A stretch of 64,000 bases of DNA from Favolaschia claudopus (Eukaryota; Basidiomycota; Agaricomycetes; Agaricales; Mycenaceae). Position 1 is the stretch's first letter, and the number at the start of each line of letters is the position of its first letter. The stretch covers positions 1-64,000 of the forward strand of contig JAWWNJ010000221.1 in NCBI GenBank assembly GCA_037176885.1, written 5' to 3'. Made by a program: the position numbers and the translations under genes. Below are positions 1 through 11,517 of this stretch, one piece after another. Under the pieces are notes generated by a model. It was not told the origin of the DNA. It did not search any database and worked only from the letters and a program-made list of their open reading frames with translations.

Positions 1-793
1 GAGGGTTCCGAGGATGGGAGTATCCTGAAAGGCATCCAGAAGAGCTCCACTACCGTAAATGGCAGCTTTGTCCGTGTTTGTTCCCCATTGCTGAAGTCGT
101 AAAAAAATGATTTACGAGTACTTATGTAATCGTTCCTTTCATCATTCGTTCACCCATTTTTTTTGAAGTTCCCCCTCTTGAGCCCGCCATCTTTCCAGGC
201 AACATCCCTGTCCCGCAAAAGCTTTCCGTTTGATACGTATACACCCCTATATTGCCTCTTCCTCAAGATTGTCTATTTTCTAATATCCGTCAACTTTCAA
301 GGGGGATCACATTCGCGAGATCCATACTACGTACGCCTAATTTTTTTTTGTTCTTTCTCGCAGCTAATATTCATGCGGGTTTTCTCCTTGGGTTAGGCTT
401 CACTGTATTTTATGACTCTGAGGTCGTCGGCGGCACTTCTCGCTCGGGGGCGGCATCAGGCACACTGTGATCCGACGCATCTGTGCAGCCCGGGGCTTCA
501 GGCCGATGTCAGCTATTTCAAATTTTCAATTCCGGCTTACACAACCTCCGGCTCAATTGCTGCTGCCGGCGGACGGCCGAAAGCCGTCCTTGAGGACGAT
601 ATTTCTCATTGACACAGAAAGTGAGGGCTTTTGAATCTCTGATATTTTGGAGTGCACTGTGTAGGGTGATTCTCCGGGAACACATAAAAATTCCTGGCAC
701 ATTAACTTGGGCTTACCCCAAGAATAGAAATACATCCACCAAGTTCAATGAGCTCAGAGCTGCGGATTCGCATTTTTTGACGAAGTTTCTATA
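1..793. other. No recognisable gene
   Basis: AT-rich, only short overlapping reading frames on both strands with no recognised motif, and no clear repeat. Nothing supportable is seen. Confidence 0.5.
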
Positions 794-1189
794 CTATCCT
801 GCCAAATAGGTCTGGATTTGCACAATGACTCTGGATTTTCGATTTTTCTCTTCTCCCTTTTCAATTTGAATCTCCGGACCTTTCGGCATTTATTCTGGTA
901 GCAATTCCCTACAGATAGAGCTACAAACCTTACGATTTCATGCAAGTCCAATGTCAGGAAACATTCGCCGTTTTTTGATCTGTGCTGTCAATCCATCAAA
1001 ATCCCTTGATGAAAGCCCGTTTTTCTTACTGCCTTCCTGTAGCCGTATCGCTACGAAACTTGTAGAATCTGTAGCTGAAAGGCATATAAACAGGTTCCGA
1101 AAAGTCCGGAGGTCCAAATTGAAAAGGGGGAAGAGGAAAATCGAAAATCCAGACTCGTTGTGCAAATCCAGACCTATTTGGCAGGATAC
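794..1189 (+). mobile_element. MITE family A, copy 1 (TA-flanked)
   Basis: About 396 bp with long terminal inverted repeats. The left end reads CTATCCTGCCAAATAGGTCT and the right end is its near-exact reverse complement; the match runs about 35 bp further in, interrupted. TA dinucleotides flank or nearly flank both ends, as for Tc1/mariner-type insertions. There is no coding capacity. A second copy of the same length lies at 13878-14273 with its interior in the opposite orientation. The palindromic ends explain the apparent open frames on both strands here. Confidence 0.85.
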
Positions 1190-2843
1190 TGTAGTATCCC
1201 ACAAATATCCCATTTTAATCTGCTTCTTTGCTGAGTCCTGACATGACTAAATCTGCTCTTTCTTGCCCTATATCAGAGCCTGTGACGGACTACCTGGCAC
1301 ATTGAATCCAGGGGAGCTGAAGGCTCATGGAGTTTATAAATTTGTCAGGAAAAATCATCATAAGTACGATGTTCTGCCGCACAATATGGGAGAATTAAGC
1401 ACAGACCTCATGAGGAATTTATTTTTGTGGACTCAGGTGTTTCAATCAAACTTTGCTCCCGATATGCTTTCACGGCTCTCGGGTTGAGGACATTTCTGGT
1501 CTTCAACACAAAGCTGACAGACTTAGGGATGAGCTGTTAGTTTCCTGCATTGCAATCCTGACCACGCTAGCTACTTACGTGGTATTCAGGTTCACGGCTC
1601 TATTGAACATCAATCCACGCGGGGCTCAGTGCTGGAACATACAGACATCATCAAGGATATCCAGCATACTGAACATAGACAAGTGCGGGTGGATTAATTC
1701 GCGAGCCATTTACCAAGAGTTTTCAAAGAAAAGAACGTGTTACACTATCACGTGTTTTTATTGCAGTTTGCATAGAGGATTAGTCTAAAGATCAAATGCC
1801 GTAATAGGTCCAGAACAGTCCAGAAGACCCTGATAACGCCAGATAACGCCAGATAACAGGAAGTATCCATCTAATCTGTGAGGCGGTGTTTCTCTTGGCG
1901 AGCGCTCGGGCCACCTCCGGCGTGGCGCTTCCGTGAGAGTCACACCATTTTCTGAACCCTTCTCTGGCGACCAAGGTCCCGAGACGAAGACTCAGACTCT
2001 CCCTCAGAGCTCTCTCCCTTGGCTTCAAGTTACAGCTCGCTCTGAGTCTGGATCCGGACTCGGACTTTGTCTTGTGTCTTAATCTCTGGTTCACTGAATG
2101 AGCCGACTACGCTACGCCGCTTCCAACGGTCTTAATAATTCGAAATTTCGCCGCCTCTTGTAGCTCGTCGCTTTGCCCGGTGAATATCACGGAATCTGAG
2201 CAGTAATATATAGCAAAATATTGCGAACCGCGAATGCATCCCCCCGCGATTCGATCCCTCTCTTCCCACCCAACTCACCCCGCCCGCTGCCTTTCATACA
2301 GTCAATGGATCAGCGCCAACTCGCAAAATTGCAAAGCTTAGCTCTCATGAATCTCTCGAGCTCGTGAAGTCTCTTTTCTGGGCCAAGTCTTTGGTATTCG
2401 AAGTCAAGCATGGTCATGTGTTGCTCAAACTCATTGCGCTCTCCCAAGCAATAGCTTCCCCAATCTCAACTTGAAGCTAGCTCAAAGCTTAAGATCTCAT
2501 TCGGATTCTTTACCTGTAACCTTGCCATAGGGGCAAGAAACGAGAGAACCGAGTAATAGGCATGTATCGATTCATGTCTTGTGTGCCTACAGCATACGTG
2601 GCGCTCAATTTTGCCCCTATGCTCTTGTCAACTCACCGGCCTCATATATCTACTCTGCGCAATGAGGCCATGGAACATCAGGAAAAACTGACCCCTCGAC
2701 AGCGTGCACCATTGCCGATGTAGCACTGGTACCCTCATAGGATGGTACCCCCTTTATGTAGCCTCCGTAGCCAGCCGACCGTCTACCGTAGCCAACGGTA
2801 GCACACTGTATCTAGGAGGAGGTGATCTGTATAGCAGTGCCTC
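1190..2843. other. Stretch without recognised gene
   Basis: Only short frames without recognisable motifs. Around 1792-2094 the minus strand is weakly open but low-complexity (Arg/Ser/Leu) and is not believed. From about 2704 the plus strand may hold the degraded upstream part of the Plavaka relic, but no similarity is visible before about 2850. Confidence 0.45.
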
Positions 2844-4567
2844 GTGGCGTCTTGTGGAGAGAGTCGGTGTCCCAAGTGTGTGGTTGATCCCAAGAAGCGT
2901 GGCGAGCCCGTCGTCTCGGCGTTGCGAGACCCGGAGGAGACGATTAGGTTGATGAAGAGGGAGGCAAGTGGGGCGAAGTCAAAGAAGTTCGAGGCGCAAG
3001 GGTTACGGCAAGGTGATCCGTTCTGGAAGGACCTTCCTCACTGCGACATCTTTCACTGCTTCACGCCCGACCTGCTCCATCAACTTCACAAGGGTGTCTT
3101 CAAGGATCACATTGTCGACTGGTCGACAGAATCTCTGGGTGGCACAAAGGCCGCAAACGAAGAAGAGATTGATTTTCGTTTCCGTTTGATGCCGAGTCAC
3201 CCAAGTCTTCGTCATTTCAAGCTTGGGATCTCTCTGGTCTCTCAGTGGACGGGGAACGAGTTCAAGCATATGGAGAAGATCTTCCTAGGCGTGCTGAACG
3301 GGTGCGCGGATCCTCCGGTTGTTCGCGCTGTGCGCGGCATTCTGGACTTTATTTATTATTCTCATTTCGACACACACACCGACGACTCGCTGGCTAAGCT
3401 TGGTGAAGCTTGGATGCTCTTCCACAACAACAAGGGCGTCTTCATTGTCAAGGGTGTCCGCGAGCATTTTAATATCCCCAAAATTCATTCCATGCAACAC
3501 TACGTCGACATGATTCGCTCACTCGGCACAACTGATGGCTACAACACGGAACTGTCTGAGCGTCTGCACATAGACTACGCGAAATTGGGGTACAAAGCGT
3601 CGAGCAAGAAGGACTACATTAAGCAGATGACAACCTGGCTCATTGCGCCGCGAGGCAATTGACAGGTTTGCGTCATATTTACAGTGGGCTATCCCCGGGT
3701 ATGTAGCCGCGCTCAATGGCGATGACGAACAGGAATCCGAAGACGATGAAGCGGACGAGTCGGACTCGGAGGACATCGCCGTTGGCACTTCCGCCACTTC
3801 CTCTTCCGCCGCGGCGGCGCCGACATACAGTATTGCCAAAAAAGCGCCTTTTCCTGTTTCTGTCGACTCTCTGGAACGAGAGTTTGGAGCCGCCAATTTC
3901 CTTTCCCATCTCGAGACTTTCTTAAGCGACAAAAAGATCCTTCCTCGCCGCTTTCACGACATCTCGGCCCCCTTTTCCGTCTACAAACGAGTTGTCATCA
4001 AAATTCCCGCCGTCGTGCAAGTATCGAGCACGATCACGAATGACCCCATTCGAGCTGTACGGGAGTCCCCTTCCAGCGGTTTGAAACGCGCGAAACCTGG
4101 CCACTTCGATACCGTCCTTGCTAGGAAATCTCAGCCAGCCAGCCCTCCAAAACGGTTGAGCCTCGACGGTAAGATATTTTTCCTTGCAATGATGGTATAA
4201 TATATATTACTTAACTCATGCTCCCAGGTCTTTTCCCTGCTCGTGTTCGAGCAATCTTTGCGCTAACCCGTTGAATATGGTTTTTTTTTCGACGCCGCTG
4301 GCTTACGTGGAATGGTACAAGCCACTTTCTCAGTTTGACACTGACCTCGGCATGTATAAAATCGCGCCGGCTTTCCACAATCATGCTCGGCGTGCTTCAA
4401 TTATTCCAGTTACTCAAATCTCTCGTAGTTGTCATCTCATCCCTCGCTTCCCTCGCCATGTTGATCGTACTCTAACCACGGACGATGTTCTGGACAAGTG
4501 CCAATCTTTTTATTTGAATTGTTATCTTAGGCATATTGACTTTGTATTACTTAGAAGTGTAAAATAG
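2844..4567 (+). pseudogene. Plavaka-type (CACTA-related) transposase relic, C-terminal part
   Basis: This is the C-terminal half of a large basidiomycete Plavaka-type transposase. Visible hallmarks in order are a CPKC-type start, RDPEETI, FWKDLPHCDIF, DLLHQLHKGVFKDH, then IHSMQHYVDMIRSLGTTDGY and ELSERLHIDYAKLGY. A 1-nt shift near 3645 moves the frame; the continuation reads REAIDRFASYLQW, then an acidic/Ser linker. A spliceable 59-bp intron (4169-4227, GT...CAG) precedes GLFPARVRAIFAL, then a T-run and second frame break, then PLAYVEWYKPL and FYLNCYLRHIDFVL, the usual C-terminus. The N-terminal half and any terminal repeats are missing, so the copy is dead. Family assignment rests on recalled motifs. 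Confidence 0.8.
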
Positions 4568-5517
4568 CTGTATTATTGCATTTCTCTTCATCGTTCCGAG
4601 TCAAAAAATGAAACTTTACTTCAAGCGGACTACAAGTCCTGTTTAAGCGCCCATAAGCGCCCATATCACATGACTTACACTTGGGCTTCCGAATTCGAGA
4701 ATGAAGTATTATCTTGACAGTATGTTGAGTAGTAATTTTTCTCAACATCTAAATACTGCTCGAGCTTGCTCAGATTTATATAGCCCAGACCATTTACAAT
4801 GTACGATGATGTAGTCCACATATCCTCTGTTGTGTATGTTGTTTCCAGCTTCGATACGGAGTGTCTGTTGCCATCTGTAGCCGCCCCAGTCAGCTACAAG
4901 GTGCTACATTGTACTACAATTACAACCGGGCGGCTACAGAGGCTACAGATTTTGCCTCCTAGCTATGTATGATTTGCTTTTTCCTGATGAATCTGAGCTA
5001 TGTCTTTGGTGTTGGGCTTGTCGTTGACTCGGCTTCCTGTGTGATTTAAGTCCGGGCATCTATTCGTCCGTCTACACACGCATATTCCTTTCTTACCCAA
5101 GGTTCAATCAAGTTGCTAAGCCTCGCAAGCGTTCTTATATACTGCCGACTAGTACTTCGGCCCTGTATGTCATTCGTTCGACTGCTGATGTTAATGCTCA
5201 TTGTATTGATCAGCGTGGTGGAATCATCCTCTTTTCTTCATTGTACTTCATTGTCCGCCAATTCCTTCCCCCGCCCCCAACCAGCTGGACGATCCTTCTT
5301 GTCTACGTGCGTTGTCGGGTTATGTCTGCGAATTGTTCATACTTACCATTGTGTCACAGCTTTCTACGACCCTATCGACGAGTACATCAGAGAGTACGAC
5401 GTGAGAGGACAACACTAGCATTGGGGAGGACATTCTGTTGAACCGTAACACAGTTCCAGAATTGGTATATTTAATTTATTCGCTCAAATTGTGTATCCTA
5501 CAAGATGTTGAGCCACT
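4568..5517. other. Stretch without gene; small hairpin near 4870
   Basis: No supported gene. A small imperfect inverted repeat spans about 4869-4957 (ATCTGTAGCCGCC against its complement), possibly a tiny foldback. A plus-strand frame at 5113-5418 is Leu/Ser-rich without a recognised domain. Confidence 0.4.
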
Positions 5518-5882
5518 GGGTGACTTCCCGTAAAGTAAATTTACTCCACCAGAATATTTCGAGACAGCTGTCGGGACCCCATCACTCTTCGCACCCAAAT
5601 CGAGCGAAGATTTAGTCGGCATCAGTCGAATAACAATAAAGTTTGGATGGGGGGTCGGCACCCCTCCACTAGATCCACTAGATTGAAAGACCCAAAAATA
5701 AATCTCCAGACACTTGTTGACACCCCATCAGGTCCTGCAAACTCTCTGCTACAAACAGGGAAGTCGCGCGCCTGGTAGATTTGTTTTGCGATGAAAATAT
5801 CGCCAGTTTGATTGCATCACTAGCACTCTCAAACAACCTCAGAAATTGTGCCAGCATAAATTTATCTTACGGGAAGTCACCC
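5518..5882 (+). mobile_element. MITE with 3-bp flanking duplication (PIF/Harbinger-like)
   Basis: A 365-bp element whose ends are GGGTGACTTCCCGTAA and its reverse complement, with further imperfect matching inward. Both ends are flanked by ACT (5515-5517 and 5883-5885), consistent with a 3-bp target duplication. The interior is non-coding. Superfamily assignment is inference from target-site length. Confidence 0.7.
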
Positions 5883-6326
5883 ACTTGCGCTATATATCGA
5901 TATAACATATAACAGGTACTGTGCTTCCTGTGCTTCAACGCTTAATAGCAAATAGTGCTGGCTCCTGAGAATTCGTAGCTCGTACGTGAAACTACTGTCA
6001 CTTGAGTTCTAGTAGAAATATTACGCCGTACCTGATTGTAAGGGCGGCAGTACTGGCTGGGCAAGCCAGAGTATATAGGTGAAGGTGAGTTTATATTGAG
6101 AAGTGAATCATTAAGCATAGAGAAAACTCGAAGAGAGAGGCATAACATATGATAGCGGGGGTTATTCTGTACTAAACTAACCGAGACGGAAGTACGGGAA
6201 CAAAAAAAAAGAGAACGGACAAACATAAGGGGACACAACTTACTGAAAGCGACCGGTGCACCGCATATAATCGACAAGAGGCTTGAAGGGTTTAGGATAA
6301 TTGTGTATGGTACGCACGTCGACTGC
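5883..6326. other. Stretch without gene, possibly LINE 3' region
   Basis: The minus-strand frame from 6475 down to 5942 overlaps the LINE remnant at 6327-6542 in another frame. It may be the decayed 3' untranslated part of that LINE, but the terminal hairpin seen in the other LINE copies is not found here. Confidence 0.3.
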
Positions 6327-6542
6327 TCAAAGGATACCAGGGGAGAAAGAGGTGATCTGAACAGGTTGTGAACATAGACGACAATGGAGCAAGTAATGAC
6401 CTCTCGTTTCGTCAAAGGCCCCACAGGCGTCACACACCAGGGAGGATGCAAGCCGGCAGCGGAAACGGTGAGCATTGTAGGGAGAGAAGTCAGTTCGAAG
6501 CCGACTAGCGCTGACTGGCGGAGATCTCAGCGCGCGTTGCAA
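6327..6542 (-). pseudogene. LINE reverse-transcriptase C-terminal remnant
   Basis: The translation has the arrangement common at the C-terminus of fungal non-LTR retrotransposon polyproteins: a leucine/arginine stretch (SRLRTDFSPYNAHRFRCRL) followed by the zinc knuckle CDACGAFDETRGHYLLHC (C-x2-C-x8-H-x4-C). The comparable segment of another LINE copy is at about 42050-42400. Upstream on the same strand (to about 6900) the frames are broken but plausible LINE sequence. The catalytic RT core is not present, so this is a short dead fragment. Confidence 0.6.
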
Positions 6543-7236
6543 AGGACGTGAAAGGCGAGCGGAGGATCAGCGAAGACGGGGAATCTCCCGAAGACCAAGC
6601 CCGAGACTGGAGATAAACTATTGCTTGCGCCAGCGTTCGAGGATAAAGCTGTTGATACTTTGTTTGCAGGCAGTGAACGAGACAAGGAGTGAGCTCGGAG
6701 CCGTAAGTATAGTCGTAGCTTTCTGCAAATTCTTTCCCGGCGGTCCTTATGTGTGTTGGTGTCCAGAGGTTTGGGATTCGCAGGGCAGGGCAAGGGAGGA
6801 TGGCATGGCGGAACGAATAAGCTGGTCATACGCAATGGCTCGGTGCTCTCCAGAGCGAGGTCCCACCCCTCCCCCCGTTTGCATATGGCGAGCAGTGGCG
6901 GCGCCATCTGATGCCACCCCTAAAAATAGAACAGCCTATTTCTGGAACTTTTGATGCAAATTGACACTGCGATCAAATTCATCAAATCCGCGGCCTCGGC
7001 CGGAAATCGAACCGTGCCCGTCCTCGGCCTAAACACCAGTGGCGGCAAAATCTGATGTCACCCCAAAAAAAGGACATTTTTATCAAACCGCCTCCAAACC
7101 CCCCTTGGCCTCCCCCACCTCTGACGTCCCAAAAAGGCAATTACTTACAAACGCGATAAGATAACGGACTTCGAACGTACTTAGAGAGCAATTATGCGGT
7201 ACTTACTATTTTGCCACCCGCCAGGAATAGTAAGTA
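6543..7236. other. Repeat-derived stretch with a repeated CAGTGGCGGC motif
   Basis: No gene. Two direct copies of a segment beginning CAGTGGCGGC, ATCTGATG and CACCCC lie near 6893 and 7033, with a third partial copy near 9469. A short hairpin (GTACTTACTATT...AATAGTAAGTAC) at about 7199-7236 sits immediately left of the next MITE. Confidence 0.45.
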
Positions 7237-7749
7237 CTGTAGTATTTCGGTCGATTCGCCCGGCCTGTGACCTGTGACACACCGGAACGAAATTTGACAT
7301 TCGTCAATGGACCAAAAGCACTGTGACACGCAAGAATATTCGTCTATTGCCTTGAAAACCGACCACTTTCCTCCACCCTTTGAGAAGATTATTAGAAGCG
7401 AAAACGGGGCAGAAATTGAAGATTTTCTGCTAATTATTCATTTAAGCAGCATTGCCGTCAAGCGCCTGATTGACAGTGATGGCTAGCCTCGGTTGGCTTG
7501 ATTTGGTATGAAAAACCGTCATTTTCCGTCGTTCCGTGTCAACGGCGATCAGGTGAAAGAATCGGCCACAAATTGCGCGCGGTTGAGCGCGCAGGAAGAA
7601 AAATACGCCTTTCGGCAATTTTTTTCGGGATTTTGCGACTTTTTTTATCACATTCGTCAATCGGCGCGGTGACCTGTGACATGCACGAAAAATTTCGTCA
7701 ATTTAGGTCCCTTGGACGCGTGACAGGCGAATTGATCGAAATAGTACAG
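7237..7749 (+). mobile_element. MITE family B, copy 1 (TA-flanked)
   Basis: 513-bp element starting CTGTAGTATTTCGGTCGATT and ending AATTGATCGAAATAGTACAG, flanked by TA on both sides (7235-7236, 7750-7751). The inner ends share GTGACCTGTGAC-like repeats. A second copy (11014-11517) lies inside the mariner element at 10932-13083. No coding capacity. TA flanks and a CTGT/ACAG end suggest Tc1/mariner transposition. Confidence 0.85.
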
Positions 7750-8295
7750 TACCAGCAAAATGATACAGTATTTTGACGCTGCTTTACACAGCGACATTCC
7801 TTTACACACTTTGACTATTGGTCGCATTCGGGGAAAATTGGGCAAATCATGTAACTGTATACTCAATATGAGTTATTTAGGCCCCATTTAGATGTCTAAG
7901 CACGAGTTTTGGCCATAGATGGTCGGGAGCTGGCGAAAAGTGAGACATCAGTGCCATCAATTTTGGCAACTTTCATCAATCGGTCGTTTACACACTACAA
8001 ATCTGTGAACATAGACACCCTCTCTTCATCTAAATCCTCGAAAATATTGTTGGACCCTCAGTGGGTAGGGCTCCAACCCGTCCGTCTTTGGACGGAAAAA
8101 ACGGACGGGACGGACGGACGGAACCCGTCCCGTCCAGGCTTTGCGAGGTCAACAAGACGGACAGGACGGGACGGACGGCACCCGTCCCGTCTGACGCTAG
8201 ACGGACGGGTCCGGACGGCTGACTGCCGTTTTTCCCGTTTTCTTGGCCGGAAATAGGGTGCTGTTTATTAGTCCGGTTAATAAACATTGTTTGAC

Positions 8296-8635
8296 AGCTG
8301 TTTGCAAAATTGATGACAGTCGCCGAAAAAAACAAATATAAACAGTTCTTTTGATGCCGAAACGACGGAATCAACGAACTGAGTAGGAGTTGTTGATAAC
8401 TGCTGAAATCAACTGATTTTTCGGTCAAATCCACTCAGCCAGCCTTCTACTGGCTCAATTTCCATGATTCAAAGTGCTGGTAGGGTAGCTTAGGGTCCAA
8501 AAACCCGTTCTGTACCTTCAAGCCGCTCGAAAAACGGTTCAGCGGAGCTCAAACGCGGCGGGGGACCGCCGGCATCAAAAGAACTGTTTTTTTTTTGATT
8601 TTTTTCGGCGACTGTCATCAATTTTGCAAACAGCT
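8296..8635. repeat. Internal inverted repeat in the innermost hAT-like element
   Basis: A roughly 65-bp arm beginning CAGCTGTTTGCAAAATTGAT near 8298 recurs in reverse complement near 8570-8635, including the CGGCGACTGTCATCA segment. It is probably a remnant of a further foldback or an inverted duplication. Confidence 0.75.
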
Positions 8636-8956
8636 GTAAACACCGGTTTATAAACCGGTTTTTAAATGGTTTGACCAAAACCCCCGGTTTATAATTCATG
8701 GTGGCTGTGTTTCCCACTGTCCAAGCACACATTTCTGGGCTGAGTATCAGCATGATTCTCCACTGCAATTGCGAGCATGCAGGAGCTGTAGCTTGATTCA
8801 AAGTTGTGTGCATCAAATTAGGCTTCGGAGGGTGCCGACCTGTCAATCATCCAGCCTGTGATGGCAACAATTCGCCCGAAATGGGCATGCCAAAGCAAAA
8901 AATGCGGAGTGGAATCAGCAGCTCATCAGCTCATCATGCAATTAAATAATTTCTGG

Positions 8957-9076
8957 AACGAGACGAGCTGACGAGCTAAGAATTGAGCGCCCCTAGGAAC
9001 GAGACGAGCTGACGAGCTAAGAATTGAGCGCCCCTAGAACGAGACGAGCTGACGAGCTAAGAATTGAGCGCCCCTA
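8957..9076 (+). repeat. Tandem repeat, 40-41 bp x 3
   Basis: Three head-to-tail units each beginning AACGAGACGAGCTGACGAGC and ending GCGCCCCTA, nearly identical, starting at 8957, 8998 and 9038. Recent slippage or unequal exchange is likely. Confidence 0.95.
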
Positions 9077-9585
9077 AAGCCTTATAAACTGGAGGCAAAA
9101 TGAGGTGTTGACCCTGCCATCGATGGTCATTGAGCTCAGGGAGGCTTTTGGAGGCAAAAAATTGGATTAAACAAGCAAAAAAGACAGGTTTTTGGCCTAT
9201 TTAGGGGGTCTGTTTATAAACCGGTTTATAAACACCCTGTTTAAAAACGAAAATTAAAAAACCGTTTATAATTGGCCCGGGAATTATAAACAGCACCCTA
9301 GCCGGAAACGGACGGGACGGACGGGTTGAAGCCCTATCAGTGGGGTACTTAGAAAAGGTCTGTGTACTCAGATGTGGCATAAGAACAAAACATGTAACTC
9401 AAATCTCAAAATCATTTTTGGTGTGTAAAGGAGCGTCAAAATACTGTAAGTACCAGTGCCACTGGTCCAGTGGCGGCAAAATCTGATTCAGAAAGTTTCC
9501 GCGTGTCAATCACGTGTGAAAATTTGTGTGAACTCCCGACTCTTCGGCGCAGCAATTGGCAACTGAAAGTCAACCCTCTTGTCAA

Positions 9586-10866
9586 ATGTTGAAGGTGAGT
9601 ACCGTTCGGTCGCGGATGTTTATCCTAAGGCATTGGCTTACAGGGTGCGTATCACATCCTCATAAATACTCAACTTGGACAAGGCCACGGTGGTACGGTA
9701 TATTTAGCCATCGGTCCGGAAAGTACTTCCTTTCATGCTCGGTTCGGGAGCCGCATTCCTAGCCAAAACGTGCAGGACGTACTATCGCTTGTAAAGTCAT
9801 CAAACGCGATCGGGGCGATTCTGCTATCTTCCGGAAATTTCCATTTTACTCGCCGTAAAGCATGTGCGATGTCAACTATGAACCCGCTACACACTATGCT
9901 AACACACTTTTGCCTAGCCCAATCTCATCGAACTATTGGACACAGCGCAGGACGAGCTTAACGTGTTTGTTACCTTTATTTCGGCCCAAAGATAATCTCT
10001 GGCTAATTGTAACCCCATCCAATATAGATACCTGTTCTTTCCAAAATACGACACCAGCCTCCAAGATCACCTTGCTACGCAGATCCTTCTTTCAGACCAC
10101 GCAGCCAGGAGAATCGTTTGGCAAATTCTCGATGGCATTCGTTATCTCCACGGCCTCGGGATCTCTCATCGAGGTAAGTCACCGGGTCGGTTCACGTCGA
10201 TTTGATTTGACGTGCGATTAGACATCAAGGTACGCTATCCGCTAGGTCTCAGATGACTTTATGATAGATGCTCCCAGCCTGATAACATCCTCGTCTGCAC
10301 AAGATGGTCAACACAAAATCCCACCATCTGCATAGCGGATCTCGGAATGGCAACATACCAGGCTCACTCCGGCGCGAACATCTATGGCACAGTCTCTTTC
10401 ATGCCTCCCGAAGCGATTGCCTCTTTCGTCGACCCAACCTTGTCCTATGATTTGTGCAGTTCCCATCACGAATCAATGTTCCGCCTTGCTCACAAACATG
10501 TATTCAGCCAAGTCGCCGATATGTGGAGTGTTGGCGTCGTGGCATTCATGCTCATTTCGTGCGTTGCGTGTTTTGTCAAATTCCCGCACCAATCTATTAT
10601 CCTCAGCGGGTTTCATCCATTTCATTCCATTTACCTACACCACACCCAGGCCAAAATTTCAGCCGGCTTACTTCTTTTTCAGCCTTGGCTCTCCATTACT
10701 TCTGGTAAGAAAGGCATACTCGCCCTGCGAGCCTGGCTTCTGGCTTGTTTCTTACTCCTGCATTACAGGGAACTATCTTGTCGCTGAATTATGCCACCTT
10801 GATCCACTGTACAGGATCACAGCTACATTAGCGCTCCAACATTCGTGGTTTGCCTTGCACATATGA
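9586..10866 (+). CDS. Serine/threonine protein kinase (CAMK-like), one apparent frameshift
   Basis: A small stand-alone kinase domain of about 301 residues. Model: exons 9586-9594, 9644-9863, 9918-9964, 10028-10173, 10222-10229, 10278-10558, 10607-10704 and 10769-10866; all introns are 48-64 bp GT-AG and every junction keeps phase. Motifs in order: glycine loop LGQGHGGTVYLA, HPNLIELLD at beta 4, catalytic loop HRDIKPDN (assembled across two introns and the 8-nt exon), DLG instead of DFG, GTVSFMPPEAI activation segment, DMWSVGVVAFML in helix F, and RITATLALQHSWF at the C-terminal end. Exon 2 is 220 nt and needs 219 or 222 to stay open. The shift lies near 9800 between the beta 3 and alpha C regions, so this is a young pseudogene, an assembly error or a mis-modelled exon. 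Kinase call is firm; subfamily is inference. Confidence 0.8.
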
Positions 10867-11013
10867 CACCGGACTACTCGGAAAGACGGACGATGGATGG
10901 ATTGAACTCCAATGATACTTATAGTAACTTACAGCTATTTTGGAAACGATAGACAGTTTCGATTTTTTAGCTGAGTTCGGGCCGAGCCGCCGAGACGAGG
11001 TCGTAACTACATA

Positions 11014-11517
11014 CTGTACCATTTCATTCAATTCGTATGTCACGCGTCACAGGGCCGATTTTTTACGAATATTTTCGTACCTGTCACGGGTCACCGAGGC
11101 CTCTTATGAATGTCCCAAACAAGTCACGAAATTGGCGAAAATTGCCCCAAAATCGAATTTTTCGCTCACACATTCTTTTTATCCATCAAATGGTTCCACG
11201 AAGTCCATCTTGATGTTCAAGTCTTGAAAATGGTTCAGATAGCGCTAATTTCGCCTCATTTTAGCTCATTTTTCGTCTATTTGACAGGCCAACCCACCTG
11301 AAATCAACCGGATTCTGCTCAGACCCAATTTTCTTCGTTTCTTGCTCTCCACTGGGTTGTAGATGCTCCGGGGATAGTGGTCAAGCCAAGCAGCGTGTTC
11401 TGAGCCATTTACGAATTTTTTTAGGTGTCACGGTCCTCTAGAGGCATTTAAGAAAACGAAAGTTCGACTATTTGGGTCACGCGTCACAGGCAGGGAGAAT
11501 TGATCGAAATGATACAG
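11014..11517 (+). mobile_element. MITE family B, copy 2, nested in the mariner element
   Basis: 504 bp, starts CTGTACCATTTCATTCAATT and ends AATTGATCGAAATGATACAG, flanked by TA (11012-11013, 11518-11519). Internal GTCACGCGTCACAGG motifs match copy 1 at 7237-7749. Because it sits downstream of the transposase ORF it need not have inactivated the host element. Confidence 0.85.

Larger units (their letters stand above)
8254..9300 (+). mobile_element. hAT-like non-autonomous element (innermost layer)
   Basis: Starts TAGGGTGCTGTTTAT and ends ATAAACAGCACCCTA. It is bounded by the 8-bp duplication GCCGGAAA (8246-8253 and 9301-9308). Subterminal motifs are CCGGTTTATAAAC variants in both orientations. 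The interior has a long imperfect inverted repeat (about 8296-8635) and a tandem triplication (8957-9076). No coding capacity is seen. Confidence 0.9.
8066..9336 (+). mobile_element. hAT-like non-autonomous element (middle layer of nest)
   Basis: Starts TAGGGCTCCAACCCGTCCGT and ends with the complementary ACGGGTTGAAGCCCTA. It is bounded by an 8-bp duplication TCAGTGGG (8058-8065 and 9337-9344), the hAT signature. Subterminal DNA is packed with GACGGACGGG motifs, typical binding-site clusters of hAT ends. No transposase. A further element interrupts it at 8254-9300. Confidence 0.9.
7766..9446 (+). mobile_element. Tc1/mariner-like non-autonomous element (outer shell of a triple nest)
   Basis: Ends are CAGTATTTTGACGCT and AGCGTCAAAATACTG, continuing as imperfect inverted repeats to about 27 bp, flanked by TA (7764-7765, 9447-9448). 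The 1681-bp span contains no transposase; 1271 bp of it is the hAT-like element at 8066-9336. The shell itself is thus about 400 bp. It begins only 16 bp after the end of MITE B copy 1. Confidence 0.85.

Noticed and set aside
8957..9076. CRISPR-like array
   Set aside because: Three head-to-tail units of 40-41 bp without spacers; a simple tandem repeat inside a transposon.
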